Positions 25,377-33,768 of a DNA stretch of 64,000 nucleotides are shown here, one piece after another. The translations under genes were made by a program, and so were the position numbers. The stretch is from DATJZH01 sp052146815. GTDB lineage: Bacteria; Actinomycetota; Actinomycetes; Streptosporangiales; Streptosporangiaceae. Every line of letters begins with the position of its first letter. Position 1 is the stretch's first letter. The notes beneath the pieces are model-generated. The model saw only the letters and a list, made by a program, of their open reading frames with translations, was not told where the DNA came from and ran no database searches. The stretch covers positions 34,281 through 98,280 of the forward strand of contig JBKQMG010000134.1 in assembly GCA_052146815.1 (NCBI GenBank). The letters are read 5' to 3'.

Positions 25377-25975
25377 GCCACCCCCAGGCAGTCGCGGAGA
25401 CGGATCAGACCGTCCCGCATCCGGGTCTTGACCGTGCCGGCCGGCAGGGCCAGCAGCTCGGCCACCTCCGCGTAGGTGTATCCGTGGTAATAGGCCAGCG
25501 TCACGGATTCGCGCTGCAGCTCGGTGAGAGCGGTCAGGCAGCGGCGCACGCGCTCGCGGTCGAAGGCGGCTTCGACGGCCTCGACCACGTCGTCGTAGGC
25601 GATCTCCGCGGAGGCGGCGCGCAGTTCCCGGTCAGCCGCCTTCTGCTCGGACCGCACCCGGTCCACCGCGCGGCGGTGCGCCAGCATCATGATCCATGCG
25701 CTGGCGGAGCCGATCCGCGGATCAAACCGTGCCGCCGAGCGCCAGATCTCCAGCAGCACCTCCTGCATGACTTCCTCGGACTGGGCGAGATCTCGCACTA
25801 CCCGGCGGACCGCTCCCAGGATCTGGCCGGCCGCCTGGTCATAGAGGGTGTCGAAGGCGCGCTGGTCGCCGCGCGCCACCTCGGCGAGCAGGTCCTCCAG
25901 CCGCGCCGCGCCGTCGCGGCGGCGCACCGCGGGCTGCGGCGCCGAGCGCCCGGGTTCCTGGTCGCTGTCCGCCAT
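25373..25975 (-). CDS. sigK: ECF sigma factor, SigK-like
   Basis: 200 residues from ATG 25975 (MADSDQ). Region 2: RAFDTLYDQAAGQILGAVRR, AQSEEVMQEVLLEIWRSAAR and GSASAWIMMLAHRRAVDRVR. Region 4: LTELQRESVTLAYYHGYTYA and EVAELLALPAGTVKTRMRDG, a clear helix-turn-helix. It directs RNA polymerase to a stress or redox regulon. The stop overlaps the anti-sigma start, so both are made together. The divergent sulfite-oxidase-like gene, 118 bases away, is a natural first target. The open frame continues far upstream but as antisense. Confidence 0.92.
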   Translation of the reverse strand: MADSDQEPGRSAPQPAVRRRDGAARLEDLLAEVARGDQRAFDTLYDQAAGQILGAVRRVVRDLAQSEEVMQEVLLEIWRSAARFDPRIGSASAWIMMLAHRRAVDRVRSEQKAADRELRAASAEIAYDDVVEAVEAAFDRERVRRCLTALTELQRESVTLAYYHGYTYAEVAELLALPAGTVKTRMRDGLIRLRDCLGVA

Positions 25976-26093
25976 CCTCACATTCTCTATTCGTTGCCGA
26001 CCTGCGCGCAGCTTGCCGCAGCCGGGGCGAAACTGCGGCGCGTTGACACCCCGGCGCGGCAATACTGAGGGCTCGCTGCGACGAATTACAGGA

Positions 26094-27851
26094 GTGACAA
26101 CAATCAATCGATCAGCGGCCGGTGCGGGCCGTGGTGCTATCTCCGGCGTGCTGGCAGGCGGCGTGGCGCTTGGAGTGGGCCAGCTGGTGGCTGGATTCAC
26201 TGGCGCGACCGGCTCTCCGGTGGTCTCGGTCGGCGAGATGTCGATCGACTTCACCCCGCCTGCCGTGAAGAATTTCGCCATCCGGGCCTTCGGCTCACAC
26301 GACAAGCTTGTGCTGGTCAGCGGCATCCTGGTCGTGCTGGCTATCTTCGCCGCCATCATCGGCGTCGTCGCCGTCCGGAACCTGCGCCTCGGTATCGCCG
26401 GGCTCGGGATCTTCGCGGTGATCGGCGTGATCGCGGCGGCGACCCGGCCGACGGCGACAGCTGCTGACGTGCTGCCGACCCTGGCTGGCGCGGCCGCGGC
26501 GATGTTGGCCCTGGTCCTGCTCATCAGGGCAGCACGGCCTGCGAGAGCACCCGTGGGCGCCGCCCTGGCCGGCGCCATTCGCGCCGACCGACCTGCCGTC
26601 GCTGCTGAAGCCGAGCCGGGGGCAGCTGAAGCCGAGCGGGGGGCGGCGGACGGCGGCGGGTGGGTACCGAATTCGCCCGCCAGGGCAGGGGTCGGCTCGG
26701 GCGGTCCACCGCCCAGCGGTCCCCCCGGCAGCGGGCCGCCCCGCGGCGGGCCGCCGGACAGCGTTCCGTCGCGCAGCGGCCCACTGCGCCGCAGCTTTCT
26801 CGCGACGGGTGTGGCGGTGGCGGGCACCGCCGCGATCGCCGGGGTGGCCGGGCGATTGCTGACCGAACGGCAGAGTGTGGCGGTGGCGCAGCAGGCACTG
26901 CGGCTTCCGGCGCCCGCCAAGGCTCCGCCGCGGCTGGCCTCCGACGTCGACCTCAAGATCCCCGGCCTCAGCTCCTTCATCACGCCGAATTCCAAGTTCT
27001 ACCGGGTGGATACGGCCATCGTCCTGCCGGAAATCCCGCCCTCCAGCTGGCAGCTGCGGATTCACGGGATGGTGGACCGGGAGATCGTGCTCAGCTTTGA
27101 CGAGCTCATCCGCAGGCCGCTGATCGAGGAGTACATCACGCTGACGTGCGTCTCCAATCCCGTCAGCGGTCCTTACATCGGCAACGCGCGCTGGCTGGGG
27201 ACGAGCCTGCGCGGCCTGCTTCAGCAGGCCGGCATCAAGGCGGGCGCCGATCAGCTGTTCTGCACGTCATCAGACGGCTTCACGTCCGGATCGCCGGTCC
27301 TGACGGCGATGGACGGCCGCGACTCGATGCTCGCCATTGCGATGAATGGCGCCGCCCTGCCAGTCGAGCACGGCTTCCCGGTCCGCATGGTCGTTCCCGG
27401 CCTCTACGGATACGTCTCGGCGTGCAAGTGGATTACCGACATCGAAGTCACCACCTACTCGGCCAACACCGCCTACTGGGCGCAGCGCGGCTGGTCTCAG
27501 CAGGCGCCGATCAAGACCGAGTCCCGTATCGACGTGCCGAACGGCCTGTCGGAGGTCAAGCCGGGCAAGGTGACCGTCGCCGGCGTCGCGTGGGCCCAGC
27601 ACAAGGGCATCGACGCGGTGGAAGTGCGCGTCGACCGCGGGCCCTGGCACCGGGCACGCCTCGCCGCCGTGCCGGACATCGACACCTGGCGCCAGTGGGT
27701 GTGGGACGACTGGAATGCCATCCCGGGCAGTCATGTCATCGAGGCCCGCGCCACCGACGCGACGGGTTACACCCAGACGGCCGTGCAGGCTCCGCCCGAG
27801 CCCAACGGGGCGAGCGGCTATCCGTCCGTGAGCGTCACGGTCAGCAGCTAG
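26094..27851 (+). CDS. Membrane-fused molybdopterin oxidoreductase (sulfite oxidase-like)
   Basis: 585 residues. The first 150 hold about four membrane helices (AISGVLAGGVALGVGQLVAG, VSGILVVLAIFAAIIGVVAV and two more). A Pro/Gly/Ser linker and a twin-arginine-like RRSFLATGVAVAGTAAIAGV follow, then the molybdenum domain: PSSWQLRIHGMVDREIVLSF, EEYITLTCVSNPVSG (Cys ligand of Mo), ARWLGTSLRGLLQQAGI and HGFPVRMVVPGLYGYVSACK. A C-terminal dimerisation domain contains VAGVAWAQHKGIDAVEVRVD. AGGAG at 26090-26094 overlaps the GTG, so the real start is uncertain. It would act on S- or N-oxides or methionine sulfoxide outside the membrane; substrate unknown. Confidence 0.87.
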   Translation: MTTINRSAAGAGRGAISGVLAGGVALGVGQLVAGFTGATGSPVVSVGEMSIDFTPPAVKNFAIRAFGSHDKLVLVSGILVVLAIFAAIIGVVAVRNLRLGIAGLGIFAVIGVIAAATRPTATAADVLPTLAGAAAAMLALVLLIRAARPARAPVGAALAGAIRADRPAVAAEAEPGAAEAERGAADGGGWVPNSPARAGVGSGGPPPSGPPGSGPPRGGPPDSVPSRSGPLRRSFLATGVAVAGTAAIAGVAGRLLTERQSVAVAQQALRLPAPAKAPPRLASDVDLKIPGLSSFITPNSKFYRVDTAIVLPEIPPSSWQLRIHGMVDREIVLSFDELIRRPLIEEYITLTCVSNPVSGPYIGNARWLGTSLRGLLQQAGIKAGADQLFCTSSDGFTSGSPVLTAMDGRDSMLAIAMNGAALPVEHGFPVRMVVPGLYGYVSACKWITDIEVTTYSANTAYWAQRGWSQQAPIKTESRIDVPNGLSEVKPGKVTVAGVAWAQHKGIDAVEVRVDRGPWHRARLAAVPDIDTWRQWVWDDWNAIPGSHVIEARATDATGYTQTAVQAPPEPNGASGYPSVSVTVSS

Positions 27852-27924
27852 GGACGCGGGTGCAGGCCCTGACCCGGGCTTGCACTGCCCCGGTGTGTGC
27901 CGGCCTCGCCTGCCGCGCGGCCTG

Positions 27925-28743
27925 TCAGAGCAGCTGATCCCTGACCTGGCCGTACATGTACGCGCCCATCCAGCGGCCCATCTCGTCGAAGAACCGGCGG
28001 CGGTCCGCGGCGCCCTGATCGGCCCGGGCGGCAATACCGTCTTTCCCGGTGCGGCCGGCCTGCCCTGGACCGGCGCCGTCAGCGCCGTCCGGGGCGCTGG
28101 CGACCAGGTGCAGGAGCGTGACGTGCGCCCCGAGCCCGGGGGTCTTCCCGCGGCCGCCTCCCGGCACAGCGGGCGGTGGCGCGTCCTCGCCGGGATCGCC
28201 GGCACTGGCCCCGGCCCCGGAAATGATGAGGACGGGGCAGGGAATCCCGAGAGGCTTGCGCTGACGGCGCCCGAAGGCAGGCTTGATCAGGATCAGCACG
28301 TCGGCCAGCTTGTCGTCGCGCCGGGCGTCGCACCACAGCGCCGAGGTCACGGCCCCTGCGGCGTGCCCGCTGATGATCAGCGAGTCGACGCCGTCGACCT
28401 CCCGGAGGTAGGCGCTGGAGGCGTCCAGCCGGGCGAAAGACGCGCGCAGCGCCTTGCCGCTCTGGCTTCTGCGCCGGGAGCCGGCGCGTTCGTCCTGGTG
28501 ACCGGGCTGCCGGAGGTCGGCGACATAGAAATGGAACCCGCGGGCGGTATACCAGGTCACCAGATCTTCCGGCACGAAGGAGTCACCGGGGCAGCGGAGA
28601 TAGAGCACGGCGCGACGGCTTGGCAGGGCTGACCGGCGCCGCAGAATCGTGGCCCCGAGGTCCTCGCTGTCCGCGGAATCTGAGGGCAGATTAATCGCCT
28701 CATACCCGTCGATAGCGCCGTCGTGTTCCGTGATGAGAGCCAT
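27925..28743 (-). CDS. Alpha/beta hydrolase-like protein lacking the nucleophile
   Basis: 272 residues from ATG 28743, with GGGGGAAG just upstream. The fold is clear: RAVLYLRCPGDSFVPEDLV, the strand/turn GFHFYVADLRQPGHQDERAG, and SLIISGHAAGAVTSALWCDA, the nucleophile elbow. In place of the GHS(A/T)GG elbow of lysophospholipase-like relatives there is GHAAG, with Ala at residue 128 where Ser is required. ADVLILIKPAFGRRQRKPLG and IPCPVLIISGAG follow. The catalytic Ser is therefore missing, and the protein is probably binding or regulatory rather than hydrolytic. It stands opposite the TetR regulator. Confidence 0.78.
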   Translation of the reverse strand: MALITEHDGAIDGYEAINLPSDSADSEDLGATILRRRSALPSRRAVLYLRCPGDSFVPEDLVTWYTARGFHFYVADLRQPGHQDERAGSRRRSQSGKALRASFARLDASSAYLREVDGVDSLIISGHAAGAVTSALWCDARRDDKLADVLILIKPAFGRRQRKPLGIPCPVLIISGAGASAGDPGEDAPPPAVPGGGRGKTPGLGAHVTLLHLVASAPDGADGAGPGQAGRTGKDGIAARADQGAADRRRFFDEMGRWMGAYMYGQVRDQLL

Positions 28744-29207
28744 CAGCTTCCCCCGTGCCCCGTATGCCCCGTGCCCCGTACGGGGGCTCTGCCCATCCCG
28801 GCGCCCGGCGAACGGCAGTCCGCTCGGCTCCCCCGCCGGGTCCAACTCCGCAGCGCAGGTCGCTGCGCTGATGCCCGCTACCGCCCCCCGGCGGCTTGCG
28901 GGCAAGTTCATCCCGCGACGCCTCCCGCGCTGCCTCCGGGCGGCGACGTCGCGGGCGAACCTGATGGTGCTTAGTTCCAGAACGCGGAACGTGACGGCAA
29001 GTCTCGCACCGTAATCAAAGACGCGCCCGGAGAACACGCCAGGAGCGAACATCCCCGCGGGTCGCAGCCGGGTGACCTGCGGGTCGCCGCCGATTGACGC
29101 AGTCTCCTGTGCTGGCCTAGGCAAAGGTTGCCTCGCCGCGGAGGTGCTCAGGCCAGCCAGGAAGCGACCGTCGAAATCGATAACGCGATTCTGTTATCGT
29201 TGTTACC
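28744..29207. other. 464-base divergent intergenic region
   Basis: No convincing gene is seen. The minus frame of the hydrolase stays open to 29124 but its translation is Arg/Ala-rich and unlike any family. The part next to the hydrolase has a repeated GTGCCCCGTA(T/C) motif (28755-28785). The part next to the TetR gene holds the operator described separately. It probably contains the promoters of both genes. Confidence 0.5.
29178..29199. promoter_or_regulatory. Palindromic operator upstream of TetR gene
   Basis: CGATAAC and GTTATCG are perfect inverted repeats separated by eight bases (gcgattct). The dyad ends eight bases before the TetR start codon, so binding would block transcription or initiation of this gene. 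A length of 22 bases and the position are typical of a TetR autoregulatory operator. Confidence 0.7.
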
Positions 29208-29912
29208 ATGGACGTCAGTCGCTCCGGGGCCGCGGACAGTACGCGGGACCGCATCGCCGCCGCCGCCGCCGGGCTGCTCACCGAGGGCGGACGCGAGGCC
29301 GTGTCAACCCGGGCGGTGAGCGCCGCGGCCGGCGTCCAGGCCCCGACCATCTACCGGCTCTTCGGCGACAAGCAGGGCCTGCTCGACGCGGTGGCGACGC
29401 ACGGTTTCACGACGTACCTGAACGACAAGACCGACCTGAAACCCGGCGGCGACCCCGTCGAGGACCTGCGTAGCGGCTGGGACCTGCACATCGGCTTCGG
29501 TCTGGCCAACCCGGCGCTGTACTCCCTCATGTACGGCGAGCCCCGGCCCGGCGTGTCCCCGCCGGCGGCCGCCGCCGCAGCCGAGGTCCTTGCCGGGCAC
29601 ATCCGCCGGATCGCCGAGGCCGGCCGGCTGCGAGTCACCGAGGAGCGCGCCGCGCACCTCGTTCACGCGGCCGGCTGCGGCACGACGCTCACGCTGATCG
29701 CCATGCCCGAAGGCGAGCGCGACCCAGCACTGTGCGACACGGCCCGCGAGGCCGTCATCGCCGCGATCACCACCGACGCCCCCGCCCCGGCTGCGCCCGG
29801 CCCGGTCAGCGCCGCGGTCGCCCTGCGCGCCGTCCTGCCGCAAATCTCCGCCCTGACCGCCCACGAGCGGACCCTGCTGCGGGAGTGGCTCGACCGCATC
29901 GCCGCAGGCTGA
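29208..29912 (+). CDS. TetR/AcrR-family transcriptional regulator
   Basis: 234 residues from ATG 29208. The DNA-binding domain is residues 10-60: STRDRIAAAAAGLLTEGGRE, VSTRAVSAAAGVQAPTIYRL and FGDKQGLLDAVATHGF. The ligand domain contains LRSGWDLHIGFGLANPALYS and LMYGEPRPG, a C-terminal type common in actinobacterial regulators. The perfect dyad directly upstream suggests autorepression. The divergent pseudo-hydrolase gene could be co-regulated, but it lies over 450 bases away. Confidence 0.9.
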   Translation: MDVSRSGAADSTRDRIAAAAAGLLTEGGREAVSTRAVSAAAGVQAPTIYRLFGDKQGLLDAVATHGFTTYLNDKTDLKPGGDPVEDLRSGWDLHIGFGLANPALYSLMYGEPRPGVSPPAAAAAAEVLAGHIRRIAEAGRLRVTEERAAHLVHAAGCGTTLTLIAMPEGERDPALCDTAREAVIAAITTDAPAPAAPGPVSAAVALRAVLPQISALTAHERTLLREWLDRIAAG

Positions 29913-29932
29913 AGCTCTGGGGCAACAAGAAC

Positions 29933-29965
29933 GGGGCCCCTCCATGTATGAGATGGAGGGGCCCC
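29933..29965 (+). terminator. Strong hairpin terminator after TetR gene
   Basis: GGGGCCCCTCCAT and ATGGAGGGGCCCC are perfect 13-base inverted arms around a seven-base loop (gtatgag), starting 21 bases after the TetR stop. No U-tract follows, as usual in these genomes. Confidence 0.8.
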
Positions 29966-30183
29966 GCCTCGCCGGCCGGGATGGCGCACCGATTGCTCGG
30001 CGGCTCGGTTCCTGCCGGCCTTCCACCGGTCTCAGGCACCCGTCCGGATCGCCGGTCGGCCGGGTTTCCGACGGTCCCCAGGTTGCCCCGAGGCTGTACC
30101 CGTCTTCGGTGGTGTGGGAATTTCTACTGCCTCCGGGGCGGCCCGCACAAGAGCTTTGCCGAGGTAACCCGGTAATTCTTTGG

Positions 30184-30249
30184 CCGTCCACAGGACATGT
30201 CGCGCTTATCCCCCGGCAACCTCAGGTTGTCCACCGGCCCGTCCACAGC
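30184..30249 (+). other. Cluster of DnaA-box-like 9-mers in intergenic region
   Basis: The 410-base gap between the TetR terminator and the Ser-rich gene holds four same-strand matches to TTGTCCACA/TTATCCACA: CCGTCCACA (30184), TTATCCCCC (30206), TTGTCCACC (30227) and CCGTCCACA (30239), each with 7 or 8 of 9 bases. The rest of the gap has a small CCCCGC..GCGGGG hairpin (30279-30293) and the regulator element given separately; no gene is visible in it. Confidence 0.35.
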
Positions 30250-30291
30250 CGGAGCGTCTGCCCGCACACTCTGAGCGGCCCCGCAGGCGGG

Positions 30292-30314
30292 GCAGAGGAC
30301 TCTCAGAACTCCCG
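30292..30314 (+). promoter_or_regulatory. Putative response-regulator site upstream of Ser-rich/apbE operon
   Basis: This 23-base element contains two hexamers 11 bases apart (GCAGAG, then TCAGAA) followed by CTCCCG. It is identical in 19 of 23 positions to the element at 36172-36194 in front of the response regulator. Tandem hexamers with 11-base period are the usual binding mode of OmpR-family regulators. It ends 61 bases before the start codon of the Ser-rich protein. Confidence 0.55.
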
Positions 30315-30375
30315 GCGCGAAGCTCTAGGGAGCGGCGCCCGCCTCGGGCAGCCGCAACGAAGGAGAGGGAGTCTG

Positions 30376-30765
30376 ATGAGTGCCCGCCAGAGGGATGTCC
30401 TTCGCGCCGTGGTGGCTCGCGAGCAGGCTCGCAGGCGGCTGCGTACCACGACCGCCGGGATCGGCTTCGCCAGCGTGGTCGCAGGCGGCGTCATCGCTTT
30501 CACCCTGCCCGGGTCGACGCACACAGGCTCGTCGGCCACCGGCTCGGCCCGTTCAGGCGGATCAGCCGCCGGGTCCTCCTCGCGGTCCGGTTCCACGTCC
30601 ACGGGCAGCTCGAGTAAGGAGTCGCTGAAGTCATCACCGGCGCCTGCCGCCAGATCCAAGTCGAGCAGTTCCGGCTCCGGCAGCACGGGATCAGCCAGCA
30701 CGGGGTCGGCCAGCACGGGGTCAGGCAGTTCCGGGTCGAGTGCCGCGGTGTCAGGCGGTTCGTGA
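30376..30765 (+). CDS. Membrane-anchored Ser/Gly-rich protein coupled to apbE
   Basis: 129 residues from ATG 30376 with AAGGAGAGGGAG upstream. Residues 1-25 are basic (REQARRRLRTTT), residues 23-45 form one helix (AGIGFASVVAGGVIAFTLPG) and the remaining 85 are almost only Ser, Gly, Thr and Ala, with 15-base DNA repeats encoding STGSA units. The stop overlaps the apbE start (ATGA). In comparable actinobacterial clusters this place is held by an anchored FMN-binding-domain protein that ApbE flavinylates. Here the anchor and linker are present but no FMN-binding domain. It could be a surface-exposed electron carrier remnant or an atypical ApbE substrate. Confidence 0.7.
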   Translation: MSARQRDVLRAVVAREQARRRLRTTTAGIGFASVVAGGVIAFTLPGSTHTGSSATGSARSGGSAAGSSSRSGSTSTGSSSKESLKSSPAPAARSKSSSSGSGSTGSASTGSASTGSGSSGSSAAVSGGS

Positions 30766-31835
30766 TGCGTGGCCAGGCGGCCTCCGCCGGAAGCAGGACG
30801 GAAGTAGTGTCCGAAGTAGTCAGGGCGGCGGAGCGCGGCGGCGCTGAGGCGGCGGGCGCAGGCGGCACTATGACGCGGGAATGCGTCGACGAGCGGGAGG
30901 CCGGGATGGCGGCATCAGCCGACTGGGGGGCCCTGGGCACCCAGGTCCGGCTGGTAGTGACCGACGGCAGGTTCCTGGACGCGGCCTGCGATGACCTCAA
31001 AGCTCAGCTGGCGGACGTGGACGCGGCGTGCAGCAGGTTCCGCCCGGATTCGGAGATCGTCGCGCTTGATGATCCGCGCCGGGGCGCGGGCGCCGTGCCG
31101 GTGAGCCCGCTGCTCGCCGAGGCCATCGACGTGGCACTGCGGGCCGCGCGGCTGACCGACGGCGATGTCGACCCGACCGTCGGTGCGGCCATGTCAGCCA
31201 TCGGCTACGACCGCGACTTCGCCCTCGTGCCGCCGGCGGGGCCGGCGCTGCGGCTGACCATCCGGTCCGTGCCCGGCTGGCAGCAGGTGCGGCTGGACCG
31301 CGAAGCCGGATTGCTGGCGCTGCCCGCAGGCGTGCGCCTTGACCTCGGGGCGACCGCGAAGGCCTGGGCCGCTGACCGGGCTGCGGACCGCCTGGCCAGT
31401 CGTTTCGGCTGCGGGTTCCTCGTAAGCCTCGGCGGTGATATCGCGGTGGCCGGCCAGGCCCCGGCGGGCGGGTGGAGCATCCGGGTCCAGGACGTCTGCG
31501 GCCGGCCCGAGGATCCGCCGGTCGGGCCGAGCACGGTGGTATCGATCAGTTCCGGGGGCCTGGCGACGTCCAGTACTGCGGCCCGCCGATGGCGGCGCGG
31601 CGGTGACATCATGCATCACATCCTCGACCCGCGAACCGGACAGCCGGCCCGGCCGGTCTGGCGTACTGTCTCCGTCACGGCCGCGACCTGCGTGGACGCG
31701 AACGCCGCCAGCACGGCGGTGATCATCAAGGGCGAGCCGGCGCCGGCCTGGCTGGAGGGCCTCGGGCTGGCCGCACGGCTCGTGGACGCGGGCGGCGGAG
31801 TGCACGTGGTCGCCGGCTGGCCCGCGGATGACTGA
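30765..31835 (+). CDS. apbE: FAD:protein FMN transferase (ApbE)
   Basis: 356 residues from ATG 30765; GTG 30762 would add one residue, and ATG 30906 (MAASADWGALGTQVRL) would start nearer the domain. Family blocks: DAACSRFRPDSEI, VDPTVGAAMSAIGYDRDF, VRLDLGATAKAWAADRAADR, FLVSLGGDIAVAG, ISSGGLATSSTAARRW and HHILDPRTGQPARPVW, with TAATCVDANAASTAVI at the metal site. The enzyme attaches FMN to Thr/Ser of extracytoplasmic proteins. Location beside a cytochrome b, a NuoF-like protein and a ferredoxin indicates a flavin-based electron chain. No signal peptide is visible, which is unusual for a periplasmic-type ApbE. Confidence 0.9.
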   Translation: MRGQAASAGSRTEVVSEVVRAAERGGAEAAGAGGTMTRECVDEREAGMAASADWGALGTQVRLVVTDGRFLDAACDDLKAQLADVDAACSRFRPDSEIVALDDPRRGAGAVPVSPLLAEAIDVALRAARLTDGDVDPTVGAAMSAIGYDRDFALVPPAGPALRLTIRSVPGWQQVRLDREAGLLALPAGVRLDLGATAKAWAADRAADRLASRFGCGFLVSLGGDIAVAGQAPAGGWSIRVQDVCGRPEDPPVGPSTVVSISSGGLATSSTAARRWRRGGDIMHHILDPRTGQPARPVWRTVSVTAATCVDANAASTAVIIKGEPAPAWLEGLGLAARLVDAGGGVHVVAGWPADD

Positions 31836-31860
31836 TCGCGCAGGCCGCGGTCCGAGGAGC

Positions 31861-31911
31861 CCGGCGCACGACTGAACCCGGCGCACGACTGAACCCGGCG
31901 CACGACTGAAC
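31861..31911 (+). repeat. Three perfect 17-base tandem repeats
   Basis: CCGGCGCACGACTGAAC occurs three times without gap or mismatch, followed by a partial CGGGCGC. It lies in the 164-base gap between apbE and the ABC transporter genes. No function is known; it could be a repeat expansion at a junction. Confidence 0.95.
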
Positions 31912-31999
31912 CGGGCGCTTGAGCGAGCCGGAAATCGTCACAGTCATGTAGCCAAAATCGACTTGCCCTGCCCTCCCCCGTCGCTGGCACGATGGGGCC

Positions 32000-32971
32000 A
32001 TGACAGTGCCGAACCTGAGTTCCGCGCATGCAGTGCACTCGATGAGCAGCGACCTGCCGTCGGCGATCGAGCTTCATGGCGTACACAAGAAGTTCGGGCA
32101 CGTCGAAGCAGTTAAGGGCATAGACCTTAATGTGGCGTCGGGCGAGATTGTCGCATTCCTCGGGCCCAACGGCGCCGGCAAGACCTCGACGATCGACGTT
32201 ATTCTCGGGCTCTCGCATCCGACGGCCGGACATGTCTCGGTGTACGGAATGCAGCCGCGCCAGGCCATCTCCAGGGGCCTGGTCTCGGCCGTCATGCAGA
32301 CCGGCGGCCTGCTCAAGGACCTCACGGTCGCTGAGACGGCCCAGTACACCGCCAGCCTGTTCGTCCGTTCGGAGCCGGTGGCCGATGTGCTGGACCGGGC
32401 CGGGATTAAGGGAATAGCCGACCGCAGGGTCGGCAAGTGCTCTGGTGGCGAGCAGCAGCGGCTCCGCTTTGCGATGGCCCTGCTCTCCGACCCCGAACTC
32501 CTGATCCTGGACGAGCCGACGACCGGCATGGACGTCGAGGGCAGGCGGGGCTTCTGGGCCGCGATCCGGCAGGACGCCGAGCAGGGCCGCACCGTGCTCT
32601 TCGCCACGCACTACCTCGAAGAAGCCGACGCCTACGCCGACCGGATCATCCTGCTGCGCCAGGGCGAGATCGTCGCGGACGGCACCGCCGCCGAGGTCAA
32701 GGCGCTCGCCGCGGGCCGGACCGTGCGCGCCACGCTGCCGGGCGCCGACGAGGCGGCGCTGCGCGGCCTGGCCGGCGCGGACAGCGTCGAGATCCGCGGC
32801 GACACGGTGCTGATCCATGCGACCGATAGTGATGCAGTCGCCCGGTACCTGCTGACCGCCACCCCGGCGCGCGACATAGAGATCAACACGCGCGGCCTCG
32901 AGGACGCCTTCATTGCCCTGACCAGCGACGACAGCCACAGCCCCGCGATCCACTCAGGAGCATCCCGATGA
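32000..32971 (+). CDS. ABC transporter ATP-binding protein (DrrA/NatA-like)
   Basis: 323 residues from ATG 32000. Walker A LGPNGAGKTSTIDVILGL, Q-loop VMQTGGLLKDLTV, signature KCSGGEQQRLRFAMAL and Walker B LLILDEPTTGMDVEG are intact, with the H-loop FATHYLEEAD. The C-terminal ~90 residues are the DUF4162-like extension of drug/lipid exporters. It pairs with the ABC-2 permease encoded downstream (ATGA overlap). The gene pair interrupts the redox module. Substrate is unknown; multidrug or lipid export is usual. Confidence 0.92.
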   Translation: MTVPNLSSAHAVHSMSSDLPSAIELHGVHKKFGHVEAVKGIDLNVASGEIVAFLGPNGAGKTSTIDVILGLSHPTAGHVSVYGMQPRQAISRGLVSAVMQTGGLLKDLTVAETAQYTASLFVRSEPVADVLDRAGIKGIADRRVGKCSGGEQQRLRFAMALLSDPELLILDEPTTGMDVEGRRGFWAAIRQDAEQGRTVLFATHYLEEADAYADRIILLRQGEIVADGTAAEVKALAAGRTVRATLPGADEAALRGLAGADSVEIRGDTVLIHATDSDAVARYLLTATPARDIEINTRGLEDAFIALTSDDSHSPAIHSGASR

Positions 32972-33768
32972 GCACCCGAACCCTCACTCCCGCGGATCTC
33001 ACCACGAGGCGCACCCCGGGTATGGGCGGCCTCAATCTCACGGTGCTCAGGCTGGAAATACGACGGCTGCTGCGTAATCGGCGCACCGTCATTTTCGCCC
33101 TCATCTTGCCCGTCGTGCTGTTCCTCGCCTTCGGGCTGAATAAGGCGTACGCCAATCAGCGAGTCGGCCATGGCAACGTCTCAGCCTTCATCATGGTCAG
33201 CATGGCGCTCTACGGAGCGGCGCTGGCCACGACGAGCGGCGGCGCGATGGTCTCCATTGAGCGCGCCGCAGGATGGAGCCGCCAGCTGCGGCTGACTCCC
33301 CTGTCACCCGTGGGCTATATCACGATCAAGATACTCACCGCGCTGGTGCTCGGACTCGCGTCGGTGATCGCCGTTTATGCCGTCGGGCTCATCACCGGCA
33401 AGCCGTCTCTGCCGGGCTACCTGTGGATCGTCACCGGCTTGTGCGTGTGGATCGGCTCGCTCGTCTTCGCGGCCTTCGGGCTCTTTATGGGATATCTGCT
33501 GCCGACGGAGAACGTCATGCAGTTTCTCGGTATCGCCCTGATGCTGCTGTCTTTCGCGGGCGGCCTGTTCATCCCGCTCAGCCAGTTCCCGCACGCCGTT
33601 CAGACCATTGCGAAGTTCACGCCGATGTACGGCCTCAACCAGCTCGTGCACGCTCCGGTGCTGGCGGGCAGCATTCACCTGGCGTGGGTGGTCAACGCGG
33701 TCGTGTGGCTGGCTATCTTCTCCGGCGGAGCGGTGTGGCGGTTCCGGAAGGACACTGCCCGGGTGTGA
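32968..33768 (+). CDS. ABC-2 type transporter permease
   Basis: 266 residues with six hydrophobic helices: TVIFALILPVVLFLAFGLNK, VSAFIMVSMALYGAALATTS, ALVLGLASVIAVYAVGLITG, CVWIGSLVFAAFGLFMGYLL, MQFLGIALMLLSFAGGLFIP and WVVNAVVWLAIFSGGAVW. ERAAGWSRQLRLTPLSP is the cytosolic coupling loop typical of ABC2_membrane proteins. It forms the channel for the ATPase encoded upstream. The 200 bases after it contain no gene. Confidence 0.9.
   Translation: MSTRTLTPADLTTRRTPGMGGLNLTVLRLEIRRLLRNRRTVIFALILPVVLFLAFGLNKAYANQRVGHGNVSAFIMVSMALYGAALATTSGGAMVSIERAAGWSRQLRLTPLSPVGYITIKILTALVLGLASVIAVYAVGLITGKPSLPGYLWIVTGLCVWIGSLVFAAFGLFMGYLLPTENVMQFLGIALMLLSFAGGLFIPLSQFPHAVQTIAKFTPMYGLNQLVHAPVLAGSIHLAWVVNAVVWLAIFSGGAVWRFRKDTARV

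Noticed and set aside
25976..26995. Upstream extension of the sigma factor frame to about 540 codons
   Set aside because: The extra part is antisense to the molybdopterin oxidoreductase; region 2 of the sigma factor begins soon after the ATG at 25975.
30184..30249. Chromosomal replication origin
   Set aside because: DnaA-box-like matches exist, but there is no AT-rich unwinding region, no dnaA/dnaN/rpmH context and the matches are imperfect.
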